Below, one piece after another: positions 36,418 through 45,363 of a stretch of DNA of 64,000 nucleotides. The notes beneath the pieces are model-generated. The model did not search any database, was not told where the DNA came from, and was given only the letters and a program-made list of their open reading frames with translations. Within the stretch, counting starts at the first letter, position 1, and every line of letters begins with the position of its first letter. Source of the DNA: Marinobacter sp. X15-166B (lineage in GTDB: Bacteria; Pseudomonadota; Gammaproteobacteria; Pseudomonadales; Oleiphilaceae); the NCBI RefSeq assembly GCF_001752365.1, contig NZ_MEIY01000001.1, forward strand, positions 1,796,735 through 1,860,734. The letters run 5' to 3'. The position numbers and the translations under genes were made by a program.

Positions 36418-37208
36418 GCCTTGAATGTATGCTCTTCGCCGGGGAAAGTACGCTGCCTGACTTCGTCGACATAGGCGGCGACCGCCGCCTGGATGGAGTC
36501 GTTTTCAGCAAGAAAGTTTTTCACAAATCGGGGGGTGCGGCCCATGGTCACGCCCAGCATATCGTGCAGCACCAGAACCTGACCGTCGGTATCCGCGCCG
36601 GCGCCAATGCCGATGACCGGTGCCTTGACCGCCTGGGTGATGCGCGCGGCCAATGGCGCGGGGACACACTCCAGCAGAATGACGTCGGCCCCGGCGGCTT
36701 CCAGCTGGCAGGCGTGCTCGATCATCAGTTCGGCCTGTTTGTCACCGCGGCCCTGGACTTTGTAACCGCCAAACTTGTTGACGAACTGCGGGGTCAGGCC
36801 GAGGTGCGCGCAGACCGGAACGCCCCGCTCGCTCAACGCAGTAATGGTCTCCACCATCCAGTCGGTGCCTTCCAGTTTGACCATGTGAGCGCCGGAGCGC
36901 ATCAGTTCAGCAGCGTTTGCCAGCGCCGCTTCCGTGGTGCCGTAACTCATGAAGGGCATGTCGGCCATGATGAGCGCGCCGCGGTTGCCTTTGGCGACGG
37001 ACTGCACGTGGTAGCATATTTCTTCCATAGTCACCGGCAGAGTGCTGTCGTGGCCTTGCAACACCATGCCGAGTGAATCACCAATCAAAATGACATCGAC
37101 ACCCGCTTCGCTGACAACATGGGCAAAGGTGGCATCATACGAGGTCAGCGCAGCGAAGGCCTGGCCCTTCTGTTTGTACTCTCGCAGGGTATTGATGGTA
37201 ATAGCCAT
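36414..37208 (-). CDS. panB: 3-methyl-2-oxobutanoate hydroxymethyltransferase
   Basis: Adds a hydroxymethyl group from methylene-THF to ketoisovalerate, the first committed step to pantothenate and CoA. The product is 264 residues, with [41 protein letters not shown], the metal-binding Asp region and [20 protein letters not shown]. It is translationally coupled to panC. A gap of 100 nt separates it from folK upstream. Confidence 0.97.
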   Translation of the reverse strand: MAITINTLREYKQKGQAFAALTSYDATFAHVVSEAGVDVILIGDSLGMVLQGHDSTLPVTMEEICYHVQSVAKGNRGALIMADMPFMSYGTTEAALANAAELMRSGAHMVKLEGTDWMVETITALSERGVPVCAHLGLTPQFVNKFGGYKVQGRGDKQAELMIEHACQLEAAGADVILLECVPAPLAARITQAVKAPVIGIGAGADTDGQVLVLHDMLGVTMGRTPRFVKNFLAENDSIQAAVAAYVDEVRQRTFPGEEHTFKA

Positions 37209-37308
37209 AGAATACGAGCCTTATGATCAATGGATACGGGTGAACGGGCAAAGCATGCTGGTACGTTTAAAGTGCTAAGGGTAATCCTGGCACGACCGTG
37301 AGGCAAGC

Positions 37309-37827
37309 TCAGGCGCTGTGCGGAACCGGTGGGCAGGCGGCGGGCTGCAGCCGCCGCAGGTTATTATCAGCGCATTGCTGACGCAACGCCGCCACAGACC
37401 GGCCAGACGGGGTCCGTAGGGTCGGCGTCAGGTCCAGCAGGGGCTGCAGTACAAAGTCCCGGTTGTGAAGTTCCACGTGAGGCACCTTCAGGCGCGGGTG
37501 ATGGACCACCTGATCGCCGTAAAGAAGCAGGTCCAGATCGAGAGTGCGCGGTCCCCAGCGCTGGCTGCGTTCCCGCCCGTGTTGCTGTTCGATGCGCTGG
37601 AGTTCGTCCAGCAATGCCAGTGGGGGCAGGGTGGTCCGTAATTGAACCGCGCCGTTGATAAAATCGGGCTGGTCCTGCGGACCCACCGGGCGGCTGGCGT
37701 AGAAGGGAGATTGGGCCACCAACGTGGTGTGCGGCAAAGCCGCCAGGGCCGCAATAGCCCTGGCCAATTGCTGCAAGGGTTCGGCAAGATTACTGCCTAA
37801 TCCGATGTAGGCCTCCACACCGTTCAC
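37309..37827 (-). CDS. folK: 2-amino-4-hydroxy-6-hydroxymethyldihydropteridine pyrophosphokinase
   Basis: Transfers pyrophosphate from ATP to the pterin in folate synthesis. All canonical HPPK elements are present: GLGSNL at the N-terminus, SPFYASRPVGPQDQPDFINGA, RWGPRTLDLDLLLYGD and VPHVELHNRDFVLQPL. The product is 172 residues. It overlaps the pcnB stop by 4 nt. This is the conventional folK of the two copies in the window. Confidence 0.96.
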   Translation of the reverse strand: MNGVEAYIGLGSNLAEPLQQLARAIAALAALPHTTLVAQSPFYASRPVGPQDQPDFINGAVQLRTTLPPLALLDELQRIEQQHGRERSQRWGPRTLDLDLLLYGDQVVHHPRLKVPHVELHNRDFVLQPLLDLTPTLRTPSGRSVAALRQQCADNNLRRLQPAACPPVPHSA

Positions 37828-39182
37828 CTGGAGGCTCCTTTGGATGGACTGCGTCGCCGTCTGCGTCTGCGGGGTTCGCTGCCGGACAATTCCGAAAGCA
37901 TGCGTTCGCGGGCGCGGTCATCGACCCGTTGAAAATCCGTCCACCATTTGCCCAGACCCGGTTCAAGCTCGCCGGCGGACTCGCGAATCAGCAAGAAGTC
38001 GTAGGCCGCCCGGAACCGGGGATGGTCCAGTGAGGCAAGTGCCCGCTTGCCCTGGCGCCGTGGCAAGCGCATCTGCAGTTCCCACACTTCCTTCATGGGC
38101 ACCGACACCCGTTTGGGGATGGCGGTTGCTTTGACCTGGCGGCCGATGACCTGGCCGATGGCCTGATGCAACGCGGGTTGTACGGGTTCGCCGCGATCCT
38201 GAAGTCGGCGCCACTCGATTTGCAGTGCCGGCCAAAGCAGGGCCGCAAACAGAAAGTAGGGGGTGACTGATTTGCCTTGGGCGACGCGGTCGTCGGTATT
38301 GCGCAGGGCCTGACGAATCAGTTCGTCCGGTTCGCCCGCCGCGAGAGCCTTGGCGGTGGCCGGAAACAGCGGGGCCAGCAAATCGTATTCGATCAGCAGA
38401 TCGTAGGTGGCCTCGCCGTGCCCGGCGGACAGCAATTTCAGCACCTCCTCAAATAGCCGTGCCGGCGGGATGAGCGACAGCAGCGGTGCGAGGGTGCGGA
38501 TAGGCGCTTCGGTCAGGGGCTCGATATCGAAATCGAGTTTGGCCGCAAAGCGGATCGCCCGCAGCATGCGCACCGGATCTTCCCGGTAGCGGGTTTCGGG
38601 GTCGCCAATCAGGCGCAATTGCCGGTTATGCAGATCTTCGATGCCGTCGGCAAAGTCGATAACGGTGAAATCGCGAATGCAGTAGTAGAGGGCATTAACG
38701 GTGAAATCCCGTCGCAGGGCGTCTTCTTCCAGCGAACCGTAAACGTTATCGCGCAGCAGCAGACCGTGTTCGTTCGATTTGCGCAGGTGGTCGGGCTCGG
38801 CATCGGCGTCTGCACCGTTGCCGCGGAAGGTGGTGACCTCGATGACTTCACGGCCAAACAACACGTGAACGATGCGAAACCGCCGACCGATCAGGCGCGA
38901 GTTACGAAACAGGTCGTGCACTTCTTCCGGGGTGGCGCTGGTGGCGATATCGAAATCTTTGGGACGGTCTTCCAGCAGTATGTCGCGTACCCCGCCGCCA
39001 ACCAGATAAGCTTCAAAGCCGGCGTTGTTGAGGCGCGCCAGCACTTTTTTGGCCGGCTCGCTGATCACCGCTCGGGAGACGTTGTGGTGTTCGCGTGGGA
39101 TATCCCGGCGCCGGTAGGTGCGAGTTTTTCTGCGGCCACTTCCGGGCACAAGTGACAGTACTTTTCTGATGTGTGTGAGCAT
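37824..39182 (-). CDS. pcnB: Poly(A) polymerase I
   Basis: Adds 3' poly(A) tails that mark RNAs for decay. The nucleotidyl-transferase motif is YLVGGGVRDILLEDRPKDFDIATSATPEE with the metal-binding DFD, then FRIVHVLFGREVIEVTTFRG and RRDFTVNALYY. The N-terminus RRRDIPREHHNVSRAVIS and the basic tail (PRRRRRRRSPSKGASR) are typical. The product is 452 residues; the ATG at 39182 has GGA about 8 nt upstream. It is transcribed in the same direction as the crcZ locus just upstream. Confidence 0.96.
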   Translation of the reverse strand: MLTHIRKVLSLVPGSGRRKTRTYRRRDIPREHHNVSRAVISEPAKKVLARLNNAGFEAYLVGGGVRDILLEDRPKDFDIATSATPEEVHDLFRNSRLIGRRFRIVHVLFGREVIEVTTFRGNGADADAEPDHLRKSNEHGLLLRDNVYGSLEEDALRRDFTVNALYYCIRDFTVIDFADGIEDLHNRQLRLIGDPETRYREDPVRMLRAIRFAAKLDFDIEPLTEAPIRTLAPLLSLIPPARLFEEVLKLLSAGHGEATYDLLIEYDLLAPLFPATAKALAAGEPDELIRQALRNTDDRVAQGKSVTPYFLFAALLWPALQIEWRRLQDRGEPVQPALHQAIGQVIGRQVKATAIPKRVSVPMKEVWELQMRLPRRQGKRALASLDHPRFRAAYDFLLIRESAGELEPGLGKWWTDFQRVDDRARERMLSELSGSEPRRRRRRRSPSKGASR

Positions 39183-39296
39183 TTAAATCCGTTATTGCGC
39201 TGAGCAAAACCGTCAGTTTAACGGTTTGCGCAGGATTTGCACACGATGAAAGCGGCTTTGTGTGATTTGTGGTGAATTATCAGGCTGCAGATAATC

Positions 39297-39326
39297 AAAA
39301 GGCGGGGCCGCTTTCGCGACCCCGCC
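39297..39326 (-). terminator. Intrinsic terminator of crcZ
   Basis: GGCGGGG/CCCCGCC, a 7-bp stem extended by three inner pairs after one mismatch with loop centre GAAA, followed on the minus strand by TTTTGATT. It lies 115 nt before pcnB, separating the RNA from the next gene. Confidence 0.75.
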
Positions 39327-39679
39327 CCAGAAGAAATGACGATCTGAATTGTTTTTGTTTTTGCCGGGCTTCTTCTTTGAGTTCTTGCCCCTCGCTTGTT
39401 GCCTCAACAAGAGGCGAGTCTGCACAAACGGAACGCCTTGAGCACTAGAGTGTGGTCAACGATACAGGGCAAGGTTCTAGCAGATATATCGGCATCTGGA
39501 CGACGCTTCTTTTCTACACCTACAGCTCGCACTTATCAGAGCACCACTAAAAAAGCTTAGCACCCAATACACTCAGTTCGTTTCACGTTCTATTTTTGTT
39601 TTTGTTGCTGAACGTTTGCCTGCAGCTTTTTGTTTTTGTTTTTTCCGCTGCTTTGTCACGTTGTTTTTGTTGTTGTGCA
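39297..39679 (-). ncRNA. crcZ: CrcZ-type small RNA
   Basis: A non-coding interval of about 660 nt lies between cbrB and pcnB, exactly where Pseudomonas encodes CrcZ. On the minus strand a sigma-54 promoter (39690-39705) sets a start near 39679; a terminator hairpin with TTTT ends the RNA near 39297, giving about 380 nt (CrcZ of P. aeruginosa is near 400 nt as I recall). The RNA begins near GTGCACAACAACAAAAAC and carries repeated A-rich CA motifs at 39660-39674, 39625-39646, 39590-39610 and 39347-39363, with AACAAG/AAGAAC-type pieces near 39370-39410. These motifs would bind Hfq/Crc and relieve catabolite repression when CbrAB is active. Ends are inferred. Confidence 0.85.
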
Positions 39680-39689
39680 CTGTAGATAT

Positions 39690-39705
39690 TGCAGAGCCTG
39701 TGCCA
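39690..39705 (-). promoter_or_regulatory. Sigma-54 promoter of crcZ
   Basis: TGGCACAGGCTCTGCA on the minus strand. GG and GC are separated by exactly 10 nt, and the -24 box TGGCAC is perfect. The -12 box CTGCA differs from TTGCA by one base. The adjacent gene is a sigma-54 activator. Confidence 0.85.
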
Positions 39706-39779
39706 CTTTTGATTAAACGTTATAAATCAGTGGGTTGCGCTGGTGTTGGTTTTTTTGGCAGGTGATTTTAAGAAGGAAG

Positions 39780-39838
39780 TGTTACTCGCGGGTCCGTTTT
39801 TATACTTACAGTGTTCCTTGCGGTAACGCCGGGTAACA
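39780..39838. promoter_or_regulatory. Candidate CbrB binding half-sites upstream of crcZ
   Basis: TGTTAC (39780-39785), TGTTCC (39812-39817) and GTAACA (39833-39838); the last two are spaced by 15 nt as an imperfect inverted pair. They resemble the TGTTAC/GTAACA half-sites I recall for CbrB in Pseudomonas. They lie 75-135 nt upstream of the sigma-54 promoter, the right distance for an enhancer. Confidence 0.55.
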
Positions 39839-39846
39839 CCCCGGTC

Positions 39847-41232
39847 TCAGGTCGACTTCTTTCTCGGGATGCCCAGACGCTGGCGGCGCTCCCATAAAGA
39901 CTTGCGGCTGATCCCCAGCTTCTGTGCCAGTTCGGTTTCACTCATGCGCTCTTCGTTTTCCAGCACGAAATGCTGAAAGTAGTCCTCCAGCGACAGGTCG
40001 TTACCGTCGTCGGTCGCCGGGGGGCGGGCGGGTTGGTTATCGCCGGTCACCAGCGATTCCGGAATAGCAACCTCTTCACTTTCCATGTCCAGATCCAGCA
40101 CCGCCGGGGTAATCACGTCGCCCTCGCACAGAATGCTGGCCCGTTCGATGGCGTTTTCCAGTTCGCGCACGTTGCCGGGCCAACGGTGCCGTTGCAGGGT
40201 GCGCATGGCTTCAGGGCTCAGATGCAGGTTGGCCTTGCCCATACGCTCGCTATGCTGGTTCACAAAGCGCTGCGCCAGCCCCAAAACGTCGGTCTGGCGT
40301 TCCCGCAGCGGCGGTATGCGGATCTGCATGACGTTCAGACGGTAGTAGAGGTCCTCCCGGAACTCACCGGTGCGCGTCATGGCTTTCAGGTTGCGGTGAG
40401 TCGCGGCAATCATGCGGACATCCACCTTGCGGCTCTGGGTTGAGCCCACCGTGCGTATCTCGCCTTCCTGCAGCACCCGCAGCAGGCGGGCCTGTGCCTC
40501 CGGTGGCAGCTCGCCAATTTCGTCCAGAAACAGACTGCCCCCATCGGCAGCTTCTATCAGTCCGGTACGGGCGGTCACCGCCCCGGTAAATGCGCCTTTT
40601 TCATGACCGAACAGCTCCGATTCGATCAGGCTTTCGGGGATGGCCGCGCAGTTGACTGAGATCAACGGCCTGCCATGGCGCGGGCTGAGCAGGTGCAGCG
40701 CCCGGGCAACCAGTTCCTTACCGGTGCCCGATTCGCCTTGCACCAGAACCGTGGTGTCGGTTGGGGCCACCTTGCGGATCAGGGTAAACACCTGCTGCAT
40801 GGCGTCACACTCACCGTACATGATGTTGGCCGGATCTGCGTCGGCCACGCCCGCCGAAGGGCCCGCACCGCGATCGTGCACGGGGGTGCGGGCGAGAATG
40901 GCGGCAATGGCGGCCAGCATCTCATCATGATCAAAGGGTTTGGCGATGTACTCTACGGCACCCATTTTCATGGAGTCCACCGCAGATCGCAGGCTGGCGT
41001 AGCTGGTCATGATCAGCACGGGCGTAGTGGGTGCGCGCTGAATCAGTTCGGTTCCGGGCGCGCCGGGGAGTCGCAGGTCTGAAATGATAAGGTCAAAGCT
41101 GTCGAGGTCGAAACCCTGCTCGGCCTCATGCACGGCACCGGCTACCGCCACCTCATAGCCGGCATGCTCGAGCAGCTTGCGCAGGGCGGAACGGATTATT
41201 TCTTCATCTTCAACGATTAACACGCGGGGCAT
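39847..41232 (-). CDS. cbrB: Sigma-54 dependent response regulator CbrB
   Basis: NtrC-family activator of 461 residues. The receiver domain has phospho-acceptor Asp52 ([10 protein letters not shown]) and acidic pair EDE at 8-10. The AAA+ domain has Walker A GESGTGKE at 166-173 and the sigma-54 contact loop GAFTGA at 213-218. The C-terminal Fis-type helix-turn-helix is [24 protein letters not shown]. Paired with cbrA and followed by crcZ, it is assigned as CbrB, which senses carbon/nitrogen balance and turns on crcZ. Another NtrC-type pair is possible but the context is specific. Confidence 0.93.
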   Translation of the reverse strand: MPRVLIVEDEEIIRSALRKLLEHAGYEVAVAGAVHEAEQGFDLDSFDLIISDLRLPGAPGTELIQRAPTTPVLIMTSYASLRSAVDSMKMGAVEYIAKPFDHDEMLAAIAAILARTPVHDRGAGPSAGVADADPANIMYGECDAMQQVFTLIRKVAPTDTTVLVQGESGTGKELVARALHLLSPRHGRPLISVNCAAIPESLIESELFGHEKGAFTGAVTARTGLIEAADGGSLFLDEIGELPPEAQARLLRVLQEGEIRTVGSTQSRKVDVRMIAATHRNLKAMTRTGEFREDLYYRLNVMQIRIPPLRERQTDVLGLAQRFVNQHSERMGKANLHLSPEAMRTLQRHRWPGNVRELENAIERASILCEGDVITPAVLDLDMESEEVAIPESLVTGDNQPARPPATDDGNDLSLEDYFQHFVLENEERMSETELAQKLGISRKSLWERRQRLGIPRKKST

Positions 41233-41285
41233 ATCGATTTCACGACCTTTGGTTCAGCGGGCTCCGGGGTGTCCAGAGCCCCGTT

Positions 41286-44216
41286 TCAGGCATCCGCATC
41301 ATAGGCAGGCAGTCTCAGCCGGACGCAGGTGCCGTGCCCGGTGTCCGGGTTGGCCGGGCTCTCCACTTGTATATTGCCATAATGTTCTTCAACGATACTG
41401 TAAACCAGCGACAGGCCAAGGCCCGTGCCCTGGCTTGGACCTTTGGTGGTATAAAAGGGTTCGAATATATGATCGAGCTGGTCCGCCGGGATGCCACTGC
41501 CTTCATCAATCACCTCGATGATAGCGGAGTATCCCTCCCTGTTTCCACTGATGTGTATGCGGCCGTCTGGGGCGGACGCATCCCGGGCGTTGCCCAGCAG
41601 GTTGATAAAAACCTGTACCAGTCGCTGTTCGTCACCGAGGATCAGCAAGTCTTCGGGGCAGTCGTTGCTGAACGCGATTCCCCGGGTCTGCTCGCTCAGC
41701 GACAGCAGATTGATGGACTCGTCAATGCAGCGCCGGATCGGTACCGGTTCGTAGCGGTTTGCCGGGGTGTGGTTGCCCGACCGGGCAAAATTCATCAGCG
41801 ATTGCAGGATGTTCGATATTCTGCGGGTCTGTTGCTGGATCTGGTCGGCGGTGGCCAGGATGTCAGGGTCGGCGGTTTCCAGTTTGAGATTCTGCGCCAG
41901 TGAAGAGATGCCGGTCACCGGGTTGCCGATTTCATGGGCGACGCCAGCTGCCAGCCGACCGACCGAGGCCAGCCGTTCACTGTGTATCAGTTCGTCCTCG
42001 AGTAACCGGGTTTCGGTCTGGTCTTCTACCAGAATGATGCTGCCGCCTTCGGCGTGGTCGGCCCCGCTGAGTGCGGCCTTGTGCAGGTTGAACCAGTGGG
42101 GACGACCGCGCAGATCCAGCCGGTGCTTGTAGCGGTGGCGCTCGGTGCCGCGGACGAACTCGTCAAACAATGTCTGCCAGTGTTCGGGCAAGGCGTTCAA
42201 GCGCGCCCCGACTACGTCGTCCGCCGAGATCCCGGTGAGTTGCTCCATGGTGTGGTTCCACATCAAAATCTCGCCATCCTCGCCCAGGGAACAGGCCGGA
42301 ATCGGCAGGTTCTGCAGAGTCTGGCGATAGTGCCTGCGCAGGTTGTCCAGTTCCCCGGCCAGCCCGGTGAGCTGATTCTGGTAGTCGCCCAGGGCCCGTT
42401 CGACGTAGCGGATATCCTGGGCATTGTTGTCACCGGCCATGGGTTTGAAGCCCAGGTGGCGTTTGACCATGTCCCGGGCAACCGAGGGACCCAACAGACC
42501 GGACAGATTGGCTTCGATCTTGTCGCGCAGGCGCCGCAGCTGGTAGGGGCGGTATTCCACGGCGGGGAGCTGCAGCTGTGCCAATGCCCGCTGAACTTCC
42601 CGGCGGGCGACCTTATGCCCGAGAGGTTCGGCCAGCTGCTGGATAAAGTCCCGGGATGAACCGGCGAGGAGTTCGCGGCGTTGCGGGCGGGACAGCGCCC
42701 CCCAAGAGCATGCCTGGGCAGCACTGTACTCTTCGGCGCTGGGTTTGTTGAGCATGGACACCATGGCGAACGCGGTGACATTGACCGTCAGGCTCAGGAA
42801 GGTGAAGACGTGCCAGTTGGTGAAGTCCGGCACTATGGGAGAGCCCAGCCAGGCGAGCAGATCTGCGGTGTGCGAAAACGGCAACACCAGCGTAAATACC
42901 CAGACGGTAAGGCCGGCCACCAGACCGGCCAGCAGACCCCGGCGGTTCCCTTCCGGCCAGTACATAATAGCCAGGGCCCCTGGCAACAGCTGCAAGGTGG
43001 CTGCCAGGGAGAGCACCCCGAGTATGTGCAGGCTGAGGTGCTTGCCCAGTACTTCGTGGAAGAGGAGTGCGGCGAGAATGATGGCGGCAATCAACAGGCG
43101 TCTGACCCAGCGCAACCAGGCATAAATATTACCCTGGTCCTGCGGGGGATGCAGGGGCAGCACCATGTGGTTGAGCACCATGCCCGCGAGCGCAAGGGTG
43201 CTGACAATCATCAGGCCGCTGGCGGCCGACAGACCGGCTACGTACAGCGCCAGGGTCAACGCCGGGCTTTCAAGGGTCATGGCAACGCCAAGCGCAAAGT
43301 AGCTCGGGGCAGAAGCCGCGTTCAGTTCAAGGCCACCCCAAAGAATCAGCGGCACCGGCAAGCCCAGCAGCAACAAATACAGCGGCAGTCCCCAGCTGGC
43401 TTTCGACAGCCCTTTGGGGCTCGGGTTTTCGCTGAAAATCATATGGTACATATGCGGCAGCACCAGCGCTGCAGCGAAAGACATCAGCATCAACGCGCGC
43501 CAGCTGCCATCACCTATGCTGAGATCCATGGGGCCTGTTTGGTGCTGGTGCGAAGCCAGCCACGCATCCAGGCCGGCAAAGCCTTCAAACACCGCGAGCA
43601 GAATCACCGCGCCCAGCGCGAGCATCGCCGTCAATTTGACCAGAGAATCAAAGGCAATGGCCACCACCAGTCCCTGATGACTGTCCGAACCCTGATTGCG
43701 CTGCGAGCCAAACAGGACGGTAAACACAATAATGATGAGGCTGAACAGCACCCCAATCAGGGTGGGGGAGACGTCCGGGGCGAGCAGGCTGGCCGAACTC
43801 GATACCGCCTGAATCTGCATGCTGAGCAACGACATAATGGCGCTCGCTGAGCACACGGTGACCAGGGTGCCGGCCCATTGACTGCGGTAGCGGAAGGCAA
43901 ACAGGTCGGCCAGTGAGGTCAGTTGGTACACCCGGCTGATGCGCATGATGGGGTTGAGCAGCACGGGCGCCAGCAAAAAGGCCCCGCTGATGCCCAGGTA
44001 ATAGGCCAGAAATCCGTAACCGGTGTCCGCTGCCATGCCCACCGCGCCATAGATCGCCCAGATACCGGCGTACACCCCCAGACTGAGCACGTAGGTTATT
44101 GGGTGTCGGGCGATGGCCCGGGGCACAATACCGCGCTCGGTGAGGTGGGCCACTGCAAACAACAGGGCCAGATAGAATAAACTGATGATTAACAGGGCAG
44201 ACGGACTAAAACTCAT
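41286..44216 (-). CDS. cbrA: Sensor histidine kinase CbrA with transporter-like domain
   Basis: Product of 976 residues. The first half (to about residue 500) is a sodium:solute symporter-like domain with about 13 membrane segments. It is followed by a linker, a PAS domain (LQNLPIPACSLGEDGEILMWNHTMEQLTGISADDVVG) and a kinase core: His761 in GVAHEIGNPVTG, then NLLGNARDAS, DEGSGIP and GTGLGLSLVYSIVEEH. This architecture is characteristic of CbrA. The ATG at 44216 overlaps the cbrX stop by 11 nt, which suggests translational coupling; an in-frame start at 44246 is unlikely. Confidence 0.94.
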   Translation of the reverse strand: MSFSPSALLIISLFYLALLFAVAHLTERGIVPRAIARHPITYVLSLGVYAGIWAIYGAVGMAADTGYGFLAYYLGISGAFLLAPVLLNPIMRISRVYQLTSLADLFAFRYRSQWAGTLVTVCSASAIMSLLSMQIQAVSSSASLLAPDVSPTLIGVLFSLIIIVFTVLFGSQRNQGSDSHQGLVVAIAFDSLVKLTAMLALGAVILLAVFEGFAGLDAWLASHQHQTGPMDLSIGDGSWRALMLMSFAAALVLPHMYHMIFSENPSPKGLSKASWGLPLYLLLLGLPVPLILWGGLELNAASAPSYFALGVAMTLESPALTLALYVAGLSAASGLMIVSTLALAGMVLNHMVLPLHPPQDQGNIYAWLRWVRRLLIAAIILAALLFHEVLGKHLSLHILGVLSLAATLQLLPGALAIMYWPEGNRRGLLAGLVAGLTVWVFTLVLPFSHTADLLAWLGSPIVPDFTNWHVFTFLSLTVNVTAFAMVSMLNKPSAEEYSAAQACSWGALSRPQRRELLAGSSRDFIQQLAEPLGHKVARREVQRALAQLQLPAVEYRPYQLRRLRDKIEANLSGLLGPSVARDMVKRHLGFKPMAGDNNAQDIRYVERALGDYQNQLTGLAGELDNLRRHYRQTLQNLPIPACSLGEDGEILMWNHTMEQLTGISADDVVGARLNALPEHWQTLFDEFVRGTERHRYKHRLDLRGRPHWFNLHKAALSGADHAEGGSIILVEDQTETRLLEDELIHSERLASVGRLAAGVAHEIGNPVTGISSLAQNLKLETADPDILATADQIQQQTRRISNILQSLMNFARSGNHTPANRYEPVPIRRCIDESINLLSLSEQTRGIAFSNDCPEDLLILGDEQRLVQVFINLLGNARDASAPDGRIHISGNREGYSAIIEVIDEGSGIPADQLDHIFEPFYTTKGPSQGTGLGLSLVYSIVEEHYGNIQVESPANPDTGHGTCVRLRLPAYDADA

Positions 44217-44382
44217 TGGGATCCCGGCGCCACTCGAGCCAGACACCGATGGCCACTATGCCACCCCAAATGATGAACGGGCTGTACCAGACGTTCCCGG
44301 GGGCGATCCACCAGTCCAGAATGGTGGGGGAGAAAATGTAGATGGCGAGCACCAGCAAGAAAACGAGGCGATATATATACAT
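44206..44382 (-). CDS. cbrX: Small membrane protein CbrX overlapping cbrA
   Basis: A 58-residue ORF, MYIYRLVFLLVLAIYIFSPT at the N-terminus and IWGGIVAIGVWLEWRRDPNEF at the end, with two hydrophobic segments (about residues 5-18 and 36-48) and a conserved-looking WYSPF between them. It starts 36 nt after gluQRS and overlaps cbrA by 11 nt. A small gene in this position (cbrX) is known in Pseudomonas, where its translation is coupled to cbrA. No function beyond coupling is clear; it may sit beside the CbrA transporter domain in the membrane. Confidence 0.82.
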   Translation of the reverse strand: MYIYRLVFLLVLAIYIFSPTILDWWIAPGNVWYSPFIIWGGIVAIGVWLEWRRDPNEF

Positions 44383-44418
44383 CGGGTGTTGGGTCCGTGC
44401 TGTTACCTTGAGCGGTGG

Positions 44419-45315
44419 TTATAACACGGCTGCTGTCGGGTTGCACACCGGTGAGTGGCGGGGCATGTCGGTCCGTTGCCAGTGCTGGCTGGCCCACTCC
44501 AGAACGGTGCGGGCGGAGGCGCCCCGAAGGGAGGCCGGCGGCTGCTGGCCGAGGAAGGTCAAGGCCAGCAGCAGATTGCGGGCAGGCTGGGTGTCGTCCA
44601 GCGCCGGGGCGTGGTTTTGTTTGCTCAGTTTCTGACCGCTGCGGTCAGTGATCACCGGGACGTGCAGCCACCGTGGGGGCGGCGCCTTAAGGGCGTGGTA
44701 CATCTGCAATTGCTGAGCGGTCGTGGTCAGCAGGTCAGACCCCCGCACAATGTGGGAAATGCGCTGGTCAATGTCATCCACGATCACCGCCAGCTTGTAG
44801 GCAACAAAACCTTCTTTGCGGACGATGACCGGGTCGTCGGCTTCAGCGCGGATCCGCTGCTGCTGGGGGCCGTGTAAATCGTCCTGCCAGTGGGTGTGTG
44901 CATCCTGCAGCACAAACCGGATCGCGTGCCCCGCCGCCGTCTGTGGCCTGCTCCGGCAGTGGTTGGGGTGGTAACCGTTGGTGCCGCGCAATTCCTTGCG
45001 GGAGCAGATGCAGCGATACGCCAGACCTGTGGCTAACAATTCATTCACCGTGGCGGCGTAGGCGTCGAGCCGATCGGACTGATAGCGCACCGGCTCGTCG
45101 GAGTGCAGCTGGTGCGCATCCAGGCTGGCAAGGATCTGCTCACTGGCGAGCGGGGAGTCCCGCAGAGGGTCAATGTCTTCGATGCGGACAAGCCAGGAGC
45201 CGTTGTGGTGGCGGGCCTCAAGGTAGCTGGCAAGCGCGGTTACCAGCGAACCAAAGTGGAGTGGACCGGTGGGCGAGGGCGCAAAGCGCCCGCGGTAGTC
45301 ATGCTCCCGTGCCAT
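44419..45315 (-). CDS. gluQ: Glutamyl-queuosine tRNA(Asp) synthetase
   Basis: Attaches glutamate to the queuosine base in the anticodon of tRNA-Asp. It is a truncated glutamyl-tRNA synthetase without the anticodon-binding domain. The HIGH-like motif is GRFAPSPTGPLHFGSLVTAL, the zinc site CICSRKELRG..HPNHCRSR, and the KMSKS-like RSGQKLSKQNHAPAL. The product is 298 residues. It follows dksA by 48 nt, an arrangement kept in E. coli and Pseudomonas. Confidence 0.95.
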   Translation of the reverse strand: MAREHDYRGRFAPSPTGPLHFGSLVTALASYLEARHHNGSWLVRIEDIDPLRDSPLASEQILASLDAHQLHSDEPVRYQSDRLDAYAATVNELLATGLAYRCICSRKELRGTNGYHPNHCRSRPQTAAGHAIRFVLQDAHTHWQDDLHGPQQQRIRAEADDPVIVRKEGFVAYKLAVIVDDIDQRISHIVRGSDLLTTTAQQLQMYHALKAPPPRWLHVPVITDRSGQKLSKQNHAPALDDTQPARNLLLALTFLGQQPPASLRGASARTVLEWASQHWQRTDMPRHSPVCNPTAAVL

Positions 45316-45363
45316 AGTCAGAACCGCGCCGGCCAGATGTCCCTGCCGGCGCTGGGGTGGGGG

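Noticed and set aside
39183..39846. Protein-coding gene in the cbrB-pcnB interval
   Set aside because: No frame of useful length with a start and ribosome site; A-rich CA motifs, sigma-54 promoter and terminator point to RNA.
42681..43850. Open frame of 389 codons on the plus strand opposite cbrA
   Set aside because: Very rich in Gln, His and Arg with no hydrophobic core; opposite the membrane domain of cbrA, so a shadow.
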